Translations under genes and position numbers: made by a program
Notes under the pieces: model-generated
What the model was told of the DNA's origin: nothing
The model's input: the letters and a program-made list of their open reading frames with translations, nothing else
The model's database searches: none
In this document: positions 1-13,934 of the stretch, in pieces
How positions within the stretch are numbered: the stretch's first letter is position 1
Layout: each line of letters starts with the position of its first letter
Source: Erpobdella octoculata
Taxonomy: Eukaryota; Annelida; Clitellata; Hirudinida; Erpobdellidae
DNA: 64,000 nt
Reading direction: 5' to 3'
Assembly: GCA_963978895.1 (NCBI GenBank)
Contig: OZ022245.1
Location: 2,989,121-3,053,120 of the forward strand

Positions 1-129
1 CACTAGTTATTTTCCATGAGTTGAGCTTATGTCGGCCCCTCCAATCTATTTTTTTAATATCTCGCTTTTTTTTTTTATAAACAATATATGCGGCTCTAGT
101 TCTTGTTCAACGTTTGTCTATCTTTTAAG

Positions 130-3100
130 ACACAAAGATGGTCAGTTGACTGTCATGTTCGTAGGAGGACCAAATGAGAGAAAAGACTATCACATCCAAG
201 AAGGAGAAGAGGTTAGTAAAACTTAGTTAATTCTTATAAATTATTATTCTATCCTATTTTGATATTGTGAAATTGTAATATGGCATACTTATTTATTGCG
301 TTTTGGTTTTATTTCTTGCTAGTTTAAAAATCGGTTGCTTATATGAACACTAAATGATAAAAACAAATAGTTGACAACAATAACAATCCAAGAAGGTAAA
401 CTGTTGAACTCCACAAAACCGACATTTTCCAACAAAAACAATTTAAAACATTAAAAACTAAACGTAACATATTAATACAACTATATCATTTATTTAATAA
501 TTTAATAATACTTAAACGTGTTTTAATTGGTCCCCCATATTTTTCTTTCTCGATGAAGTTCTTCTACCAGCTGAGAGGAAATGCCTTGTTGAGACTCGTC
601 GTCCAAGGACGTCACAGAGATGTGTTGATCAAGGAAGGAGAGGTGTGTTTGTGTGTGTGTGTGTGTTTATTTATGTGCGTGCGTGTGTGTGATTAGTTAT
701 ATGTTACCATTTATACACTAATTCATCATCATGGAATAGTGGACTTATATTAACTGAATGTCGTTTGAATTCGTATACAACTGGCTGTGAATATAACAAA
801 AAAAACATACTGATTTTATTTGACTCTTTTTTCTTTATATACATAAAAGTTTCATGTTTTTTTTCAAGGTTTTCCTTCTTCCCCCACGCATCCCACACTC
901 CCCACAAAGATTCGAGAACACCATGGGACTCGTCCTTGAGAGAAAAAGACGCCCGCATGAAATTGACGTACTAAGGTCTGTTACCCCGTGCTCCCACCAG
1001 GGCCACCGTAAGATGAAAAACCTTTTTGGCGTGTCCTGTTTTGAAAATATTCTGAAACGTTCAGGAGAAAATCGTTAAAAAGTCTTTCCAAATTTTTTTT
1101 TGTAAAAGCACAACTACCCTTCCTTCAGTCATCAGCTATTTTAGAATAGGAAACAAAAGACAAATTTTTTAGAGGTTTTTGAATGCGGCATGGGGTTAAT
1201 TTTTTCCCAGGGCCCAAGTTTTTTTCCCCCGGCTTACTAACCAGAACTGAAAATGGTAGCTGGTAAAATTATTTTACAAATAAATCCAAACAATAATAAT
1301 AATAATAATAATAATAATATTAATATTAATAATAATAATAATTTTTATCAACAAATTTACTAGTTTGTTAAATTACTAGGTTTTATGTGAACAGCGAGGA
1401 AGGTCCTCTAAACGAGATCTTATACCAGACGACTTTCCACTGGGATAACGCCAACGTTGCCATGACGAAGTCGATTCAGGAGTTAGTATGGCGGCGCTAC
1501 TAAGATGGCTTCATAGTAATGATATCGAACCAAATACATTGAACTCGAGCTCTACTTTTGACCGAACCGGACACAACTTTTACCGAACCGAACCCTAACA
1601 CAGCTTTTGACCGAACTTCGGTTCGGTTGAGTCAAAAACTAAGTTAGTGTTCGGTTCGGTAAAAGTAGGGTACGAGCTTGGTGTGGTCGGTTCTATAAGT
1701 GATATCCTAACACCATGAAAGTTTAATTTCTTTGGCTTGACATTTTTTTTAATGCCTTTCTCCTTTCAACTTTAACAGGTTTCTTGAAACAGAACAGTGC
1801 AAGACCGGTCGTCCAATAGCAGGTCTCTTGTCAGATTTGAACTGTTTATGGGACTGGACATTAATCCGTGAGAAAATATAAATTTGTAGGTCAGATATTT
1901 GAGACTTCGTTCGAAGTGAACACGAGTTCGGATGTGAGCAAACCGTTCAGCTTGAGAACGTGGATGAGTCTCAATGAAAGGCGGATAGATCATCTTGGAA
2001 AATTGGAGCTGTTTGATACGAAAATTTACAAGCATAAGGTTGGTTTTGAAGGTATCATCTCTGTGTCTGTTATAATGCACATGCGTATATGCTGTTATGC
2101 ATCTGTGTATTTGTTGTAATGCATCTGTGTATCTGTTGGAATGCATCTGTGTTTTTGCCGGGATGAGCCTGTGTATTTGTTTTAATGCATCTGCCGTAAT
2201 GTATCTGTGTATTTATTTTAATGTACCCGTGTATCTGCTGTAATGCATCCGTGTGTCTGTTGTTAGGCAGCTGTGTATCTCTTGTAATGCATCTGTGTAT
2301 CTGTTGTAAGCACCTGTGTACCTGTTGTAATGCATATGTGGTACAGCTGTAATGCACCTGTGTATCTGCTGTAATGCACCTGTGTATCTGTTATAATGCA
2401 TCTGTGCATTTGTTGTAATTCACCTGTGTATCTGCTGTATTTACCTGTGCATTTGTTGCAATGCACCTGTGTATCTGTTGTAATGCATCTGTGTATCTGC
2501 TGTAATGCGTGTGACTGATTCGCTCAGAAATGTGATATGCTATGCAACCTCGTTATCTAATGTTTTCTTCTTCGTCATTGTTTACGTTAACTGTAAAATT
2601 TAGAATGAACTTTGCCTGAACTCTCGACCTGTAGCGCTATGAAATATTGGACCCCGTCTATAAAAAGAACATTCTGGAGTGTCTATTATATTTTTTTTTG
2701 TCGCCAAGCACAACACATGTGGTGCTAAAAAAATCTTATATCGTACAAGAAAGGGAGAAAATGTTAGAGAGGCGGATTAATATAATTTTAATGGAAATGA
2801 CGTGTGTTTCGAGTTCTTATATGTCTCGAGAGAATGCTCTTTCCAAAATATACTTAAGAAAAATTTAAAGAAAATATGTACAACCAGCCTGATTATTTAA
2901 ACTAACAACATCTCAATATGCTGTTCAAACAATAATTTCAAAATATTAATTTATTTTTAGATCTACGTCTTCGGATGCGGTCATAACCAGCTGTATGACG
3001 ATCGAGCTCAAATATGGCTTCTTCAACTGGTTCGTGGATGGGTGGGGGTGGGGGGTGGTCTGCCCTATCTCGACCTTTTTACCCCCTCGCACAATGTTCA

Positions 3101-4152
3101 CTGTCTCTCTCTGTGCACTTAAGATATCAATGCTTCACTTCATTAATCGTTTTCCTCGTTCATCTCAAATGTCATAAATGCTATGCAAATTCCTATTTAT
3201 GTCTTGAGAGTTTATTTTTAACTCTTGATTTGAGTGGTATCTTTAATTTCTACAATTTTACTCTGCTTCTGACAATGGCTATCCAAAGCTGCCAAAGTAA
3301 TATAAACTTGATGTTTTCTTGTCTAAATTATAACTCCGCCTTGCTTTTGCAAGCCAGTCCCAAGCCTGGAGAAAGGAGGAGGGAAAGGTTAAAAGGATCA
3401 AATTATGATCCACGACTGGAAGTACTTAGGTGCTTCTGACACAGCCGTTTCAGTCTTAAAACACCTGGTGTAAAGGACTATAAACTGTTATATAAAAAAA
3501 ATGTCTAAATTATCAGGACGGCGAAAGCAAAATTTCAACATCCTGCCTGAAGAAGAAATCTCTTAAAAAGCACGACAGCCTAATACTTCCCATCGGTGAC
3601 GTGTTAGTAGTTGTCATTTTTATAAATTATTATAAAATTTTATTTTTACAATTTTTATTAATAAAGTATAACAATTTTTATTAATAAAGTATAACAATTT
3701 TTATTAATAAAGTATAACAATTTTTATTAATAAAGTATAACAATTTTTATTAATAAAGTATAACAATTTTTATTAATAAAGTATAACAATTTTTATTGAT
3801 AAAGTATAACAATTTTTATTAATAAAGTATAACAATTTTTATTAATAAAGTATAACAATTTTTATTAATAAAGTATAACAATTTTTATTAATAAAGTATA
3901 ACAATTTTTATTAATAAAGTATAACAATTTTTATTAATAAAGTATAACAATTTTTATTAATAAAGTATAACAATTTTTATTAATAAAGTATAACAATTTT
4001 TATTAATAAAGTATAACAATTTTTATTAATAAAGTATAACAATTTTTTTATTTATTTTAAGATGATTATTTGTTTAATAATATATTTTCTCCAGCTGTGA
4101 GATATGGCAGGAGAAAGGCAGTTTCCTTCTATCGTGCTGCCAGCAACCTTAA
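130..4152 (+). CDS. HAAO: 3-hydroxyanthranilate 3,4-dioxygenase, 5' end outside window
   Basis: Nine exons in continuous phase: 130-211, 559-642, 869-975, 1380-1481, 1779-1822, 1890-2038, 2961-3029, 3517-3602, 4095-4152. They encode 259 residues plus stop; the human enzyme has 286, so only the first exon is missing. The enzyme opens the ring of 3-hydroxyanthranilate in the kynurenine pathway, giving the precursor of quinolinate and NAD; it is a cytosolic Fe(II) cupin. Seen here: [16 protein letters not shown] and [17 protein letters not shown], which hold the His, Glu, His iron ligands and both substrate-binding Arg residues. The divergent C-terminal half still aligns ([29 protein letters not shown]). 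Three introns share a GTTAGT donor. The gene converges with the TIS11-type gene downstream. Identity is very secure; the small 44-bp exon and the last two exons are less certain. Confidence 0.93.
1577..1665. repeat. Foldback repeat in HAAO intron
   Basis: A perfect 17-bp inverted repeat, CTTTTACCGAACCGAAC at 1577-1593 and its complement at 1649-1665, brackets a second inner pair of imperfect arms. It looks like a small MITE or foldback element. No target duplication was recognised and no family can be named. Confidence 0.6.
2070..2505. repeat. 22-bp minisatellite in HAAO intron
   Basis: Roughly 20 diverged tandem units of about 22 bp, each containing a version of GCATCTGTGTATCTGTTG, lie between exons 1890-2038 and 2961-3029. 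Reading frames through it (His/Tyr/Thr-rich on the minus strand) are artefacts of the repeat. Confidence 0.85.
3350..3500 (+). repeat. Dispersed repeat, copy 1
   Basis: A block of about 150 bp in a HAAO intron, with cores CCTGGAGAAAGGAGGAGGGA and CACCTGGTGTAAAGGACTAT, recurs inverted at 46205-46375 and more diverged at 60940-61030. It behaves as an interspersed element of unknown class. Confidence 0.6.
3646..4045. repeat. 23-bp minisatellite carrying AATAAA hexamers
   Basis: Seventeen nearly identical 23-bp units of the form TTTTTATTAATAAAGTATAA(CAA) fill the last HAAO intron and end about 50 bp before the final exon. All but one unit (GATAAA) contains AATAAA on the gene's sense strand. Confidence 0.93.
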
Positions 4153-5479
4153 TTAGATACGAAAACGGCCTCAAAGTTTAGGATGAAGACTCGCTTGACT
4201 GGTTTTCAGAAGGCTTATTTGGCGCATTAATGCTTGAAAATTAGTTTTTTATTTCGATTTTAGAAAAATATTGTCATAATAACGTGAAGAAGATGTGATT
4301 GCGCACAAGTTTCACCGCAAGACTCAGGACCTTATCTACCTATCTTAGATTACCCTACCTACCACATAGCCAGTTTTTTTAATGCGTGCCTTACCGTAAC
4401 GAATTTTATATTTACAATTTCTTAATTATTTCAGAAACCCTAGATGAATAATTGTATTTTATTTTGTTAAACGAAATTTGTGCGAATAATGCGTTTGTAT
4501 TTCTTTTTTCGATCCAAATAATATACAACTCATAATTCTATATATTCATTCGCCATTAATGTTCATTTATGTTTTCTTCGACTTTATAGAATTTAATGAC
4601 GATGAACAATTTTATAAACACGGAAAGTGGTTCATGCATTTAAAATTTTTATTGCCTCAAATTTACATTCTGTCTTTTACATTTCACCGATTTAAACAAC
4701 TGTTAATAATTTGCTTGAATATTTAAAAATAAGTTAAATTTCAAATATAATCGAACAAATAAAGTTGGAATATACTTAATCAATAAAGAGACCTTTGAAA
4801 GATGTCAACACATTGGCCTGACGACGATATTCTACAAAAATTCATAACTCGAATTGTGCCAGCACACGAATACAGATATAAATTGTCACTTTAAAACCAG
4901 CATTTTAAAAATTAAAACATTAAAAGTTGTCCATTTTTTAAGAGGAATCGTCGCTCCAAAATACAAATAAGCAAAGTAGTAGTATATAAACTATTTACAA
5001 ACATTATTTTTTAAATTTTTGAAAACGTATTGTTCAAAAAACAAACAAAGCTGTTGAAACACTCACAGCTATATTATTATTACAAGTCATTTAAACGGAA
5101 TTCATTCAGTCTTTAATTCAACACAAACGAAAATCATAACATTGAATCATGATTAAAATTAGAAACACACACATACATACATACATACATACATACATTC
5201 ATACATACATATATATCAGTATAATATATAATATAAAATTAAAAGAAATACTTTAAAAGCACGAAAATCACGCTACAAAAGTTGATAAACGAATTCATTA
5301 AAATTTATGAACAACAACAACAACACATGCAAAACGCAAAACAATAATTCGCTTCGTCTCCCAATTAAACTTTTACTTTTCTTTCGTTTCCATTCGACCT
5401 CTGGCCATGCTGTTTCTCGTCCTCTTGATGATGATGATGAGGATGGTGACCGGAACTCGTCGTCATCAGATCTCGGGGG
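4153..5479. other. Convergent 3' flank of HAAO and TIS11-type gene
   Basis: AT-rich, no convincing coding sequence. AATAAA hexamers near 4756 and 4782 could end HAAO transcripts. The part nearest 5480 should hold the 3' UTR of the minus-strand zinc-finger gene. A short (CATA)n tract lies near 5170-5205. Confidence 0.6.
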
Positions 5480-7365
5480 TCACACGCCCTCGTCTTCCAT
5501 GACCTCTTGGATGGCGACCAGCTCGCTCGGCGACTCTGACCTCTCTGACAGCCTCGTCGATTCGATGGGGGAATAGATCCCGTCCATGCACGGAGACGTC
5601 CCGGTCAGAGAGAACCCAGAATCGTTGCTGGGAGTGTAGGGACGTTCGTGGTTCGCCTGCGGGTCCATTTTCGAGCCGGCGTACGTCAGGCCGATGAAGG
5701 ACTCTTCGGACGGGGCCGGTGTCTCTCTGCCCTTGTCTTCCTCGTCTCCCTCCTTTGGCAGCTGGTGGATGAAGTTACATCGCGTACCGTAAGTGCACAG
5801 GCCGTGGTTGAAGTACTCGCGACACAGTTCAGTTCGGTACCTGGAAATATACAACAACAACAACTCTGTTTATTATTCATTTCATTGTCGTAAGTTTAAG
5901 TCACTAAGTGTACACAGGTAGTTTTGATAGCCTGATCAAAAGTTAACAGCTGTTTCTAAACTACTAACATCTTTATAACAGAAACATAATGTACTCTGAT
6001 GGGCTACCCAACTTCTAGGTCTCAGTATATTAACGAGAAAAAGCGTCTAAAAACCGGTTTAACGTGTAATACCGTGTAATAGTTTAAAAATCTGATTGCT
6101 GCACACTCTCCCTGAATCAGCTATTTGAGTTTTGAGGAAAACTTAATTTTTAAACATTATTTTACGCGTGCTCGAAAAATTATTAAACTGGGAACTGCAA
6201 GCAAACAGATATTCGTTGAAAATGCTATAAAAAACTTAGGTTCTACAACTGATAGATTGAAATAATGTTATAATTTGCAGTGAAGTATTGGGCTGAATAA
6301 AAAGTAAAATAATGAAAGAAATCATGAGTCACCTGGGATGCCTTGAGACAGGCCTCAGCTCGTGGTAGCCGTGGGCGAACTGACATTTCTTGCCGTACGG
6401 ACACGAGCTGTTCTCCATGAACTTGCGACAGAGTTCGGTCTTGTAGCGGTCCTTGTTGACTCCAATCTGACTGTCCTTGATTCCGGAATCCTAAAACAGT
6501 TTAAAACAGTTTAAATGTTATGTTTAATGTACCTACAGTTTCGTCTAATATTGCAAAAACGGCAATTTCATCATTAAAATGCAAAACTTTAGTCAATTTT
6601 ATAATTCATAGAAGGGCATAACATTTCAAAAGAATGCAAACTTTAGTCAACTCTAGAGTTTCGTCCAATATTGCAAAACACATAATTCATCATTAGAATG
6701 CAAACTTTAGTCAATTCTATAATTCATAGAAGGGCATAACATTTGAAAAGAATGCAAACTTTAGTCAATTCTATAATTCATAGAAGGGCATAACATTTGA
6801 AAAGTACGACATAAAAATGACCGAAATGCTGATGTATACCTTCTCTATGACCTGCTGGTTCTGCTTAGCTGCTGGAATCATCGAATCTGCATGCGCGACC
6901 GTCGCCAGCTGACTGCTGCTTACACTTCCACTTGATGCCAACGACTTCGTGATGATTTCATTCAAGTTTGACTTCGCCCTGTTCATGGCGTCGTTCTTTT
7001 GACATGAAATTTCGATATTTTATAGATTTTACTAAACATGACGTTAATTTATGCTACCAAATTAAGATTTTAAGAGTCAATAAATAGCTAAAATTAATAC
7101 TGGTACAATTTTATTCTATTTCTTACAAGAAAAACGATCAGAAAGTTACTAAAAAAAACTTGTTAACTAGTAATTAATTGCATAAAATACTAATTTAGGT
7201 CGGGAACGAAATTTTTCCGGCTTAAAAAGTGCTAACTTAAGGACGAACCTTGGCATAAGAGGTGGCCGACTCAATAACTTTCAGGGCTTCGAAGGTAAGC
7301 TGTCGAATAGAGATGGACTGAGACAAAGCCTTTCCGGAACTGCTGCTTTTATTTACTGTGGGCAT
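5480..7365 (-). CDS. TIS11/ZFP36-type tandem CCCH zinc-finger protein
   Basis: Four exons in continuous phase on the minus strand: 7365-7249, 6995-6840, 6490-6333, 5840-5480; 263 residues. Family members bind AU-rich elements in mRNA 3' UTRs and promote deadenylation and decay. Seen here: two fingers of the form C-x8-C-x5-C-x3-H, each with the family lead-in ([10 protein letters not shown] and [10 protein letters not shown]), joined by a linker ending [10 protein letters not shown] at an exon junction. The N-terminal 91 residues are Ser/Ala-rich without a known domain. The C-terminal tail is rich in Ser, Pro and acid ([17 protein letters not shown]) and I see no clear CNOT1-binding motif of the vertebrate type. 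The start ATG follows no upstream in-frame ATG in the exon. It is head to head with COPS9. Confidence 0.92.
6590..6800. repeat. Imperfect tandem repeat in TIS11-type intron
   Basis: A segment containing GCAAACTTTAGTCAATTCTA and CATAGAAGGGCATAACATTT is repeated about three times with changes. Confidence 0.75.
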
Positions 7366-7850
7366 GTTTGAAAGCTGTCTTAAAGAGCCTCGCCCCGTCA
7401 ATTAAAGTTTTTTTTCACAAAGTCACAACTCACTAAATTACAATGTTACCAACTTAAACCAGTCGACTTCCAGTAACAAACAAACTGTGTCGTTCAATAA
7501 ATTAAGAACAAACTACATAAAACGCCGTCACAAACGATTCCGTTAACAACTCTCTTTTTTCGAAAACCGTTCAGCTTTTCCGAAACAAAGTCCCAGCCGG
7601 CGTTTTCTGAACCACTTTCTTGCCTATAAGCTCAATACTTGGCCAGCTCAAAGGTGTGGCCACAAACACACTGGCCTTAGTGGGTTAGCTAATGAGCGTG
7701 CTAGGTGCAGTGTACGTCGCTCTAAGTCTAAAGAGTCTAGTCGATATGTCGCATAAAGTTTAAAGATTTTTAAACAGAAAGACTTGTGAGCGCTCAGCGG
7801 TTCTATTTGTGATTACGTATAGTTAGTTACTTCTAGATTGGAAAACTAAA
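7366..7850. promoter_or_regulatory. Divergent promoter region between TIS11-type gene and COPS9
   Basis: The 485 bp between the two start codons must hold both 5' UTRs and promoters. The sequence is less AT-rich than its surroundings around 7570-7720. No clear TATA box or CArG box was found, so this rests on gene arrangement only. Confidence 0.5.
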
Positions 7851-9806
<1,956 letters not shown>

Positions 9807-9977
9807 GAAGTGACTGTTGAAAGGATTGGATGGTAATATTCTAGAGGAATTACATTGATGATTGGTTGGAATTGGAAGGTAATTTTCTAGAGGAATTACA
9901 TTGATGACTGGTTGGAGTTTTTAATCTTCGTAGTTTTGTTGACTCGATTTTTTGTTGTTGTTTGAAAGGTGTGGTTT

Positions 9978-9983
9978 AATAAA
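9978..9983 (+). terminator. COPS9: COPS9 poly(A) signal
   Basis: AATAAA within GGTTTAATAAAAGTGTTA, 172 bp after the COPS9 stop. The same context recurs at 22701 in the duplicate last exon. Confidence 0.65.
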
Positions 9984-11315
9984 AGTGTTATTTGTATTAA
10001 TATTCATTATATTTATTTTAGAAATTTGTTTAACAATCTTTAGTGTGGCAGGAGTCTGCTGATTTCTAGGCTAGAGGACAAGTGTTTCTCTGAAAAGCTT
10101 TTGGTTGTAGCTGCAGGTATTTTACCTAGGGGGGAGGGAAGCAGTTCAAAAACTTGAGGTCAGCCACTGCAGATCTTCTTAAGATGAGTCGCAGAGATGA
10201 AAAGGACAAACAGAGATGACAAGCTCTGTCACCTTTGAACTTAAATGCGATTTAGCAGATAGTATTATGTGCAAAAGAGGCTAAATAAGTTTATATAGTT
10301 ATTGATCAACTGTTCGTGTTAGTGTGAAATTTACTGAAAACCAGAGTATTCGTAGAATATACTATATAGTAGCTTCTCATATTACATTAAAGATCAACTG
10401 TATGTGCAGACATATCACAACAACACTTCTTCATTGCATTTAAGGTTTAGCAAAGGTTATTTTAAATCTGAATTAGTGTGAATTAACATAATTATTATTA
10501 TTATTGTTGTTGTTATTATTATCATAAAAGTTACAGCTGCTGCTCGCTGTTTATTTTTATTAAATGGGCTATGGGTGTTATTATTAACTAATTAATATTA
10601 ATGCTCTTCCATGTGAATATTTTAACGTTATGTTTCTTACAAACATAACTTTGTATTATTTGACAGCAAAAACTGGATCGGTAAAATGATAAAAAAATAA
10701 ACAGTAGATTTTGACTAAAAACAGTTTTCTGGGGATCATGTGATCACAATTGCATACATACATATAAATAATATTTTTTTTTCATTATAGTTCAATTGAG
10801 AACTATGAAAAAGGTATGTTAAAACATGTGGAATTTTGTTTAATTACTGATAAAAATGATTATTGGAATCTTTCCCATTCTTTGGATATGGTAAGGACTC
10901 TTTGCCAGCATGTTGTAAAATAAAAATTTGGATGCCTTTTTAATGGGCATGCATATTTCAATGTAGTTCTGGTGACTGCCAGTAGGAGATCGGGGTCATA
11001 TTAGACTGCCTGTGTGAGAATCTTTATAAAGTGCATCTGGGATACTGATTTCGAGTAAATCATTGCTACCTGCTCGTCCCACTTAAGAGTGGTTGTGATG
11101 ATCCCGCCTAGCAGCTTGAATGTTTTCATCCACTTGGTAGCTTTTTCTTTCAAGACCTCCGTAGGTTAAGGGTAATTTTTTTAAATTATTAACTATACCA
11201 TATGTAATTTATTATCATTAATAAAAGGTCACTCTTGCCTAAAGTGGGTAGATGATCAAGTCTCAGATAATTATTATTCGTACTAAAGACCAGTTTTAAG
11301 TTGGGTTATAAGCAA
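9984..11315. other. Intergenic, no gene seen
   Basis: AT-rich with a short (ATT/GTT)n tract near 10490-10530. No supported coding sequence or RNA gene. Confidence 0.5.
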
Positions 11316-11889
11316 TTACTGTTTTGCCACATCTGGAAATAAACATCTCTGATGCCTTTGATGATTTACATGTTTTTGACACTGTATTACAAGCCTTGTC
11401 AATGAGGTTGCTGTATTTTTAATACCTTTTTTTTTATAATGAACTGGAGAGTATGTGACATGCATGACATTCCCCTGTAGTGATCTTCCATTAATATGGG
11501 CAGGCTCAATTCCATTTCCTTCATCACTCTGTTTCGGAAGTGTCACTTTGTTCATATCCGGAATAGCTCTGATTTGCTTGTTCTGGTATTTTTTCCATGA
11601 TTTTCATTGCTTTGATCATGGTTGATCCATTATCTGATACAATCATCAGTATTTTCCATGGACTAATACCCCAATCATTTAAACAAGAACATAACACCTG
11701 AATCGACTTTTCTCCACTGTGAGGATAATGAAGAGGTGTCAAGTGCAGGGTTGTGTTTTGCTCTTTTTGGCGGATGGATAAAAAAAAAGTTGAAATGCCT
11801 AAAAGAGAAGAACAAGACAATTCTTTTTTTGTCCATGCGTCAAGGCAAATAACAGACTTTGCTGCTTTCAGACAATGTGAGAAAGTCAA
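11316..11889 (-). pseudogene. hAT-like transposase fragment
   Basis: The minus strand reads a start-of-catalytic-domain region: ICLDAWTKKELSCSSLLGIS, then HYPHSGEKSIQVLCSCLNDW and ILMIVSDNGSTMIKAM. This resembles the hAT pattern of TxDxWTS...HT(G)ENI...I.T/SDN.A/S.M.KA. The frame ends at 11524 and a second minus-strand frame overlaps it down to 11316 without a recognisable domain. BED finger and C-terminal dimerisation region were not found, and no terminal repeats were matched. It is a relic. Confidence 0.6.
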
Positions 11890-13665
11890 TAATTGCTTCG
11901 AATCGTGTAGATTTGAATTATAAAGAGAACAATATAATAATTTCTAAAATGTTAGAATAAATGATGGACAAGCCTGGAAGCTTAAATTTTAGATTTGAAA
12001 TTTGAATATTTAATTAAAGTCTAGATGATCCAGTTTTATCTTTGGGCGTCCAGCACCAATAATCCAATTTTTGACAGCTTCCATGATAGTCTATTTTTTT
12101 GACAATGATCACATGTAATTACAGAATCTCCTTTACAAGATTTATTTTTGCATGCACTGTGCAATCAAAGTGTGGCACTTCCGTCATCACAACTGGCCAA
12201 TGTCTTTAAAATCACTGCTCTTCTAAAAAAATATTCAGAACAGAAACGGCACAACTGAGGGTTAATATCAACGATTTTATTATTCTTTAATAGCATACAA
12301 TACCAAAAGAAACACATGATACCAAGAACAGATGGTTATTTATGTAGATCATGGATATGTTATAATAAACATAATCATATGTATTTTTCCTTTGACTGTG
12401 TACTACTATGCTCTTTCTCTAGTCTCAGGGTTTTGATTTTTCTTGAAATTTGTAAATAATTGGTTTTTATTTATTTATTTTTATTTTATTTATTAGATCA
12501 CAAACAGAGGCACCCTAAGGGACACATAAACGGTTTGGTCAAAACACAATCAAAATGAAGAGAAACAAAAATAAATTAACAGTCTGACAAGAACAAAAAA
12601 CCCTGAATACTGAAAAGAGAACGCATTGGTATTTAGACTATATAACTACATGTAATTTGACCTTGTAACAGTTTTTGAACAGTTTTGAATAAGTATCTTT
12701 TTTTAGTGAAAATATCTGACCATTTTTTGGTCTCAATATTAGCTTCTTCCAGCTATTTCTCAATCTGTTTTAAATCCACGTTATGTATTTTTGATGAATT
12801 TGTCCAAGACACGACTAACCTGTTATCAGAGAGGTATCTAATCCAAGGAAAATATAACTAGAAATGAATTTTGGCAAAACATACTTACTGTTGGTAGTGA
12901 TTCTCAATTGTTGGTAGATATATCTGAATGAAATGAACTGTGGTATGACAAAGTCTTTCCTTGATGCAATCTGATAAAACTTGACCAATGTCAGTTTGCT
13001 CTTATAGAGTTTAGATTTTTTGTTACAAATGACTCTCAATAAGAGTTTTCAAACACCTTGTGTATGTTGAAGATGTACAAATGAAGTGGTTATGGTAGGG
13101 ATCATTCTTGCACTTGTCATCAATCATTTAGCCCACCAATGCAGGGCTTGAAATTTTTGCATGATTTTGATATATTTTACTTGGCTTAACATATAAACAA
13201 CACAAATAATAATTAACCTGAAAAAAATTGAATAAAGAAGTTATGAACAAAAAACAAACTGTCCCTAAAAGGGGGGTCGGCATGCGTTAATAATGCTCAG
13301 GGTAAATTACTGTGTATGGAAAGCCTCAAAACATTACATTTCATGTATTTCATTGACATTTTTATTTTACAAAACTTGTATCTATTTGGTCCATCAATTA
13401 TTTTTCCAATAAATTTGTTTTTTTTTTACTTAACTTTACAAGATTCTCTATATTACAATTCACTGATCTTTATTGCAAATCATTTGCTTATTGTTTTCTC
13501 AAGATTGTTTTAACAACACTTTTCTAGAATCAAGATAAGTGTAAATGTTCATTCTTTGAATGCTTTACTTCCTTATAATACACCAAACATTCAACAATGC
13601 TGAAATCTAAGACAAAACTAAAAAGTGGCCACCATCATTTCCTAATCCTGATATTGGTCCGTAAA
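11890..13665. other. Intergenic, no gene seen
   Basis: AT-rich unique-looking sequence with no supported gene. Small ORFs lack protein-like features. The part near 12050-12200 (minus) could be an eroded extension of the adjacent hAT relic, but I cannot show it. Confidence 0.45.
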
Positions 13666-13673
13666 TTGTCAAT

Positions 13674-13768
13674 AATCCCATAATCCAATCAAACCAAATG
13701 AGTAAAATACGTTGTCATGAAAATCGAGTCATTCTAAGTTTTGGTTTGAGAGGATTATGGGAAGTTTG
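13674..13768. repeat. Foldback element
   Basis: TCCCATAATCCAATCAAACC and its near-complement GGTTTGAGAGGATTATGGGA bracket about 50 bp. Related sequence with the same arm and inner segment, inverted, occurs at 38877-38945. Confidence 0.6.
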
Positions 13769-13934
13769 TTACCTAGTTGTCCCTCATAAAATTTGTTCAC
13801 ATTAAAGGAAGCAATCAAGACCGGTGATGAAATTAAAACAAAACTCTTTCTGTTAAATTCTAATATTAAAATTGGTTCTGAAACATAATATGTTTAATGT
13901 TGACCATAGAATAGACTTTTCATAAGGTTAAAAC

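Noticed and set aside
1772..2466. His/Tyr/Thr-rich minus-strand frames
   Set aside because: They read through HAAO exons antisense and a minisatellite.
3014..3439. 141-codon frame after HAAO exon 7
   Set aside because: Starts in the exon in another frame and continues through intron and a dispersed repeat.
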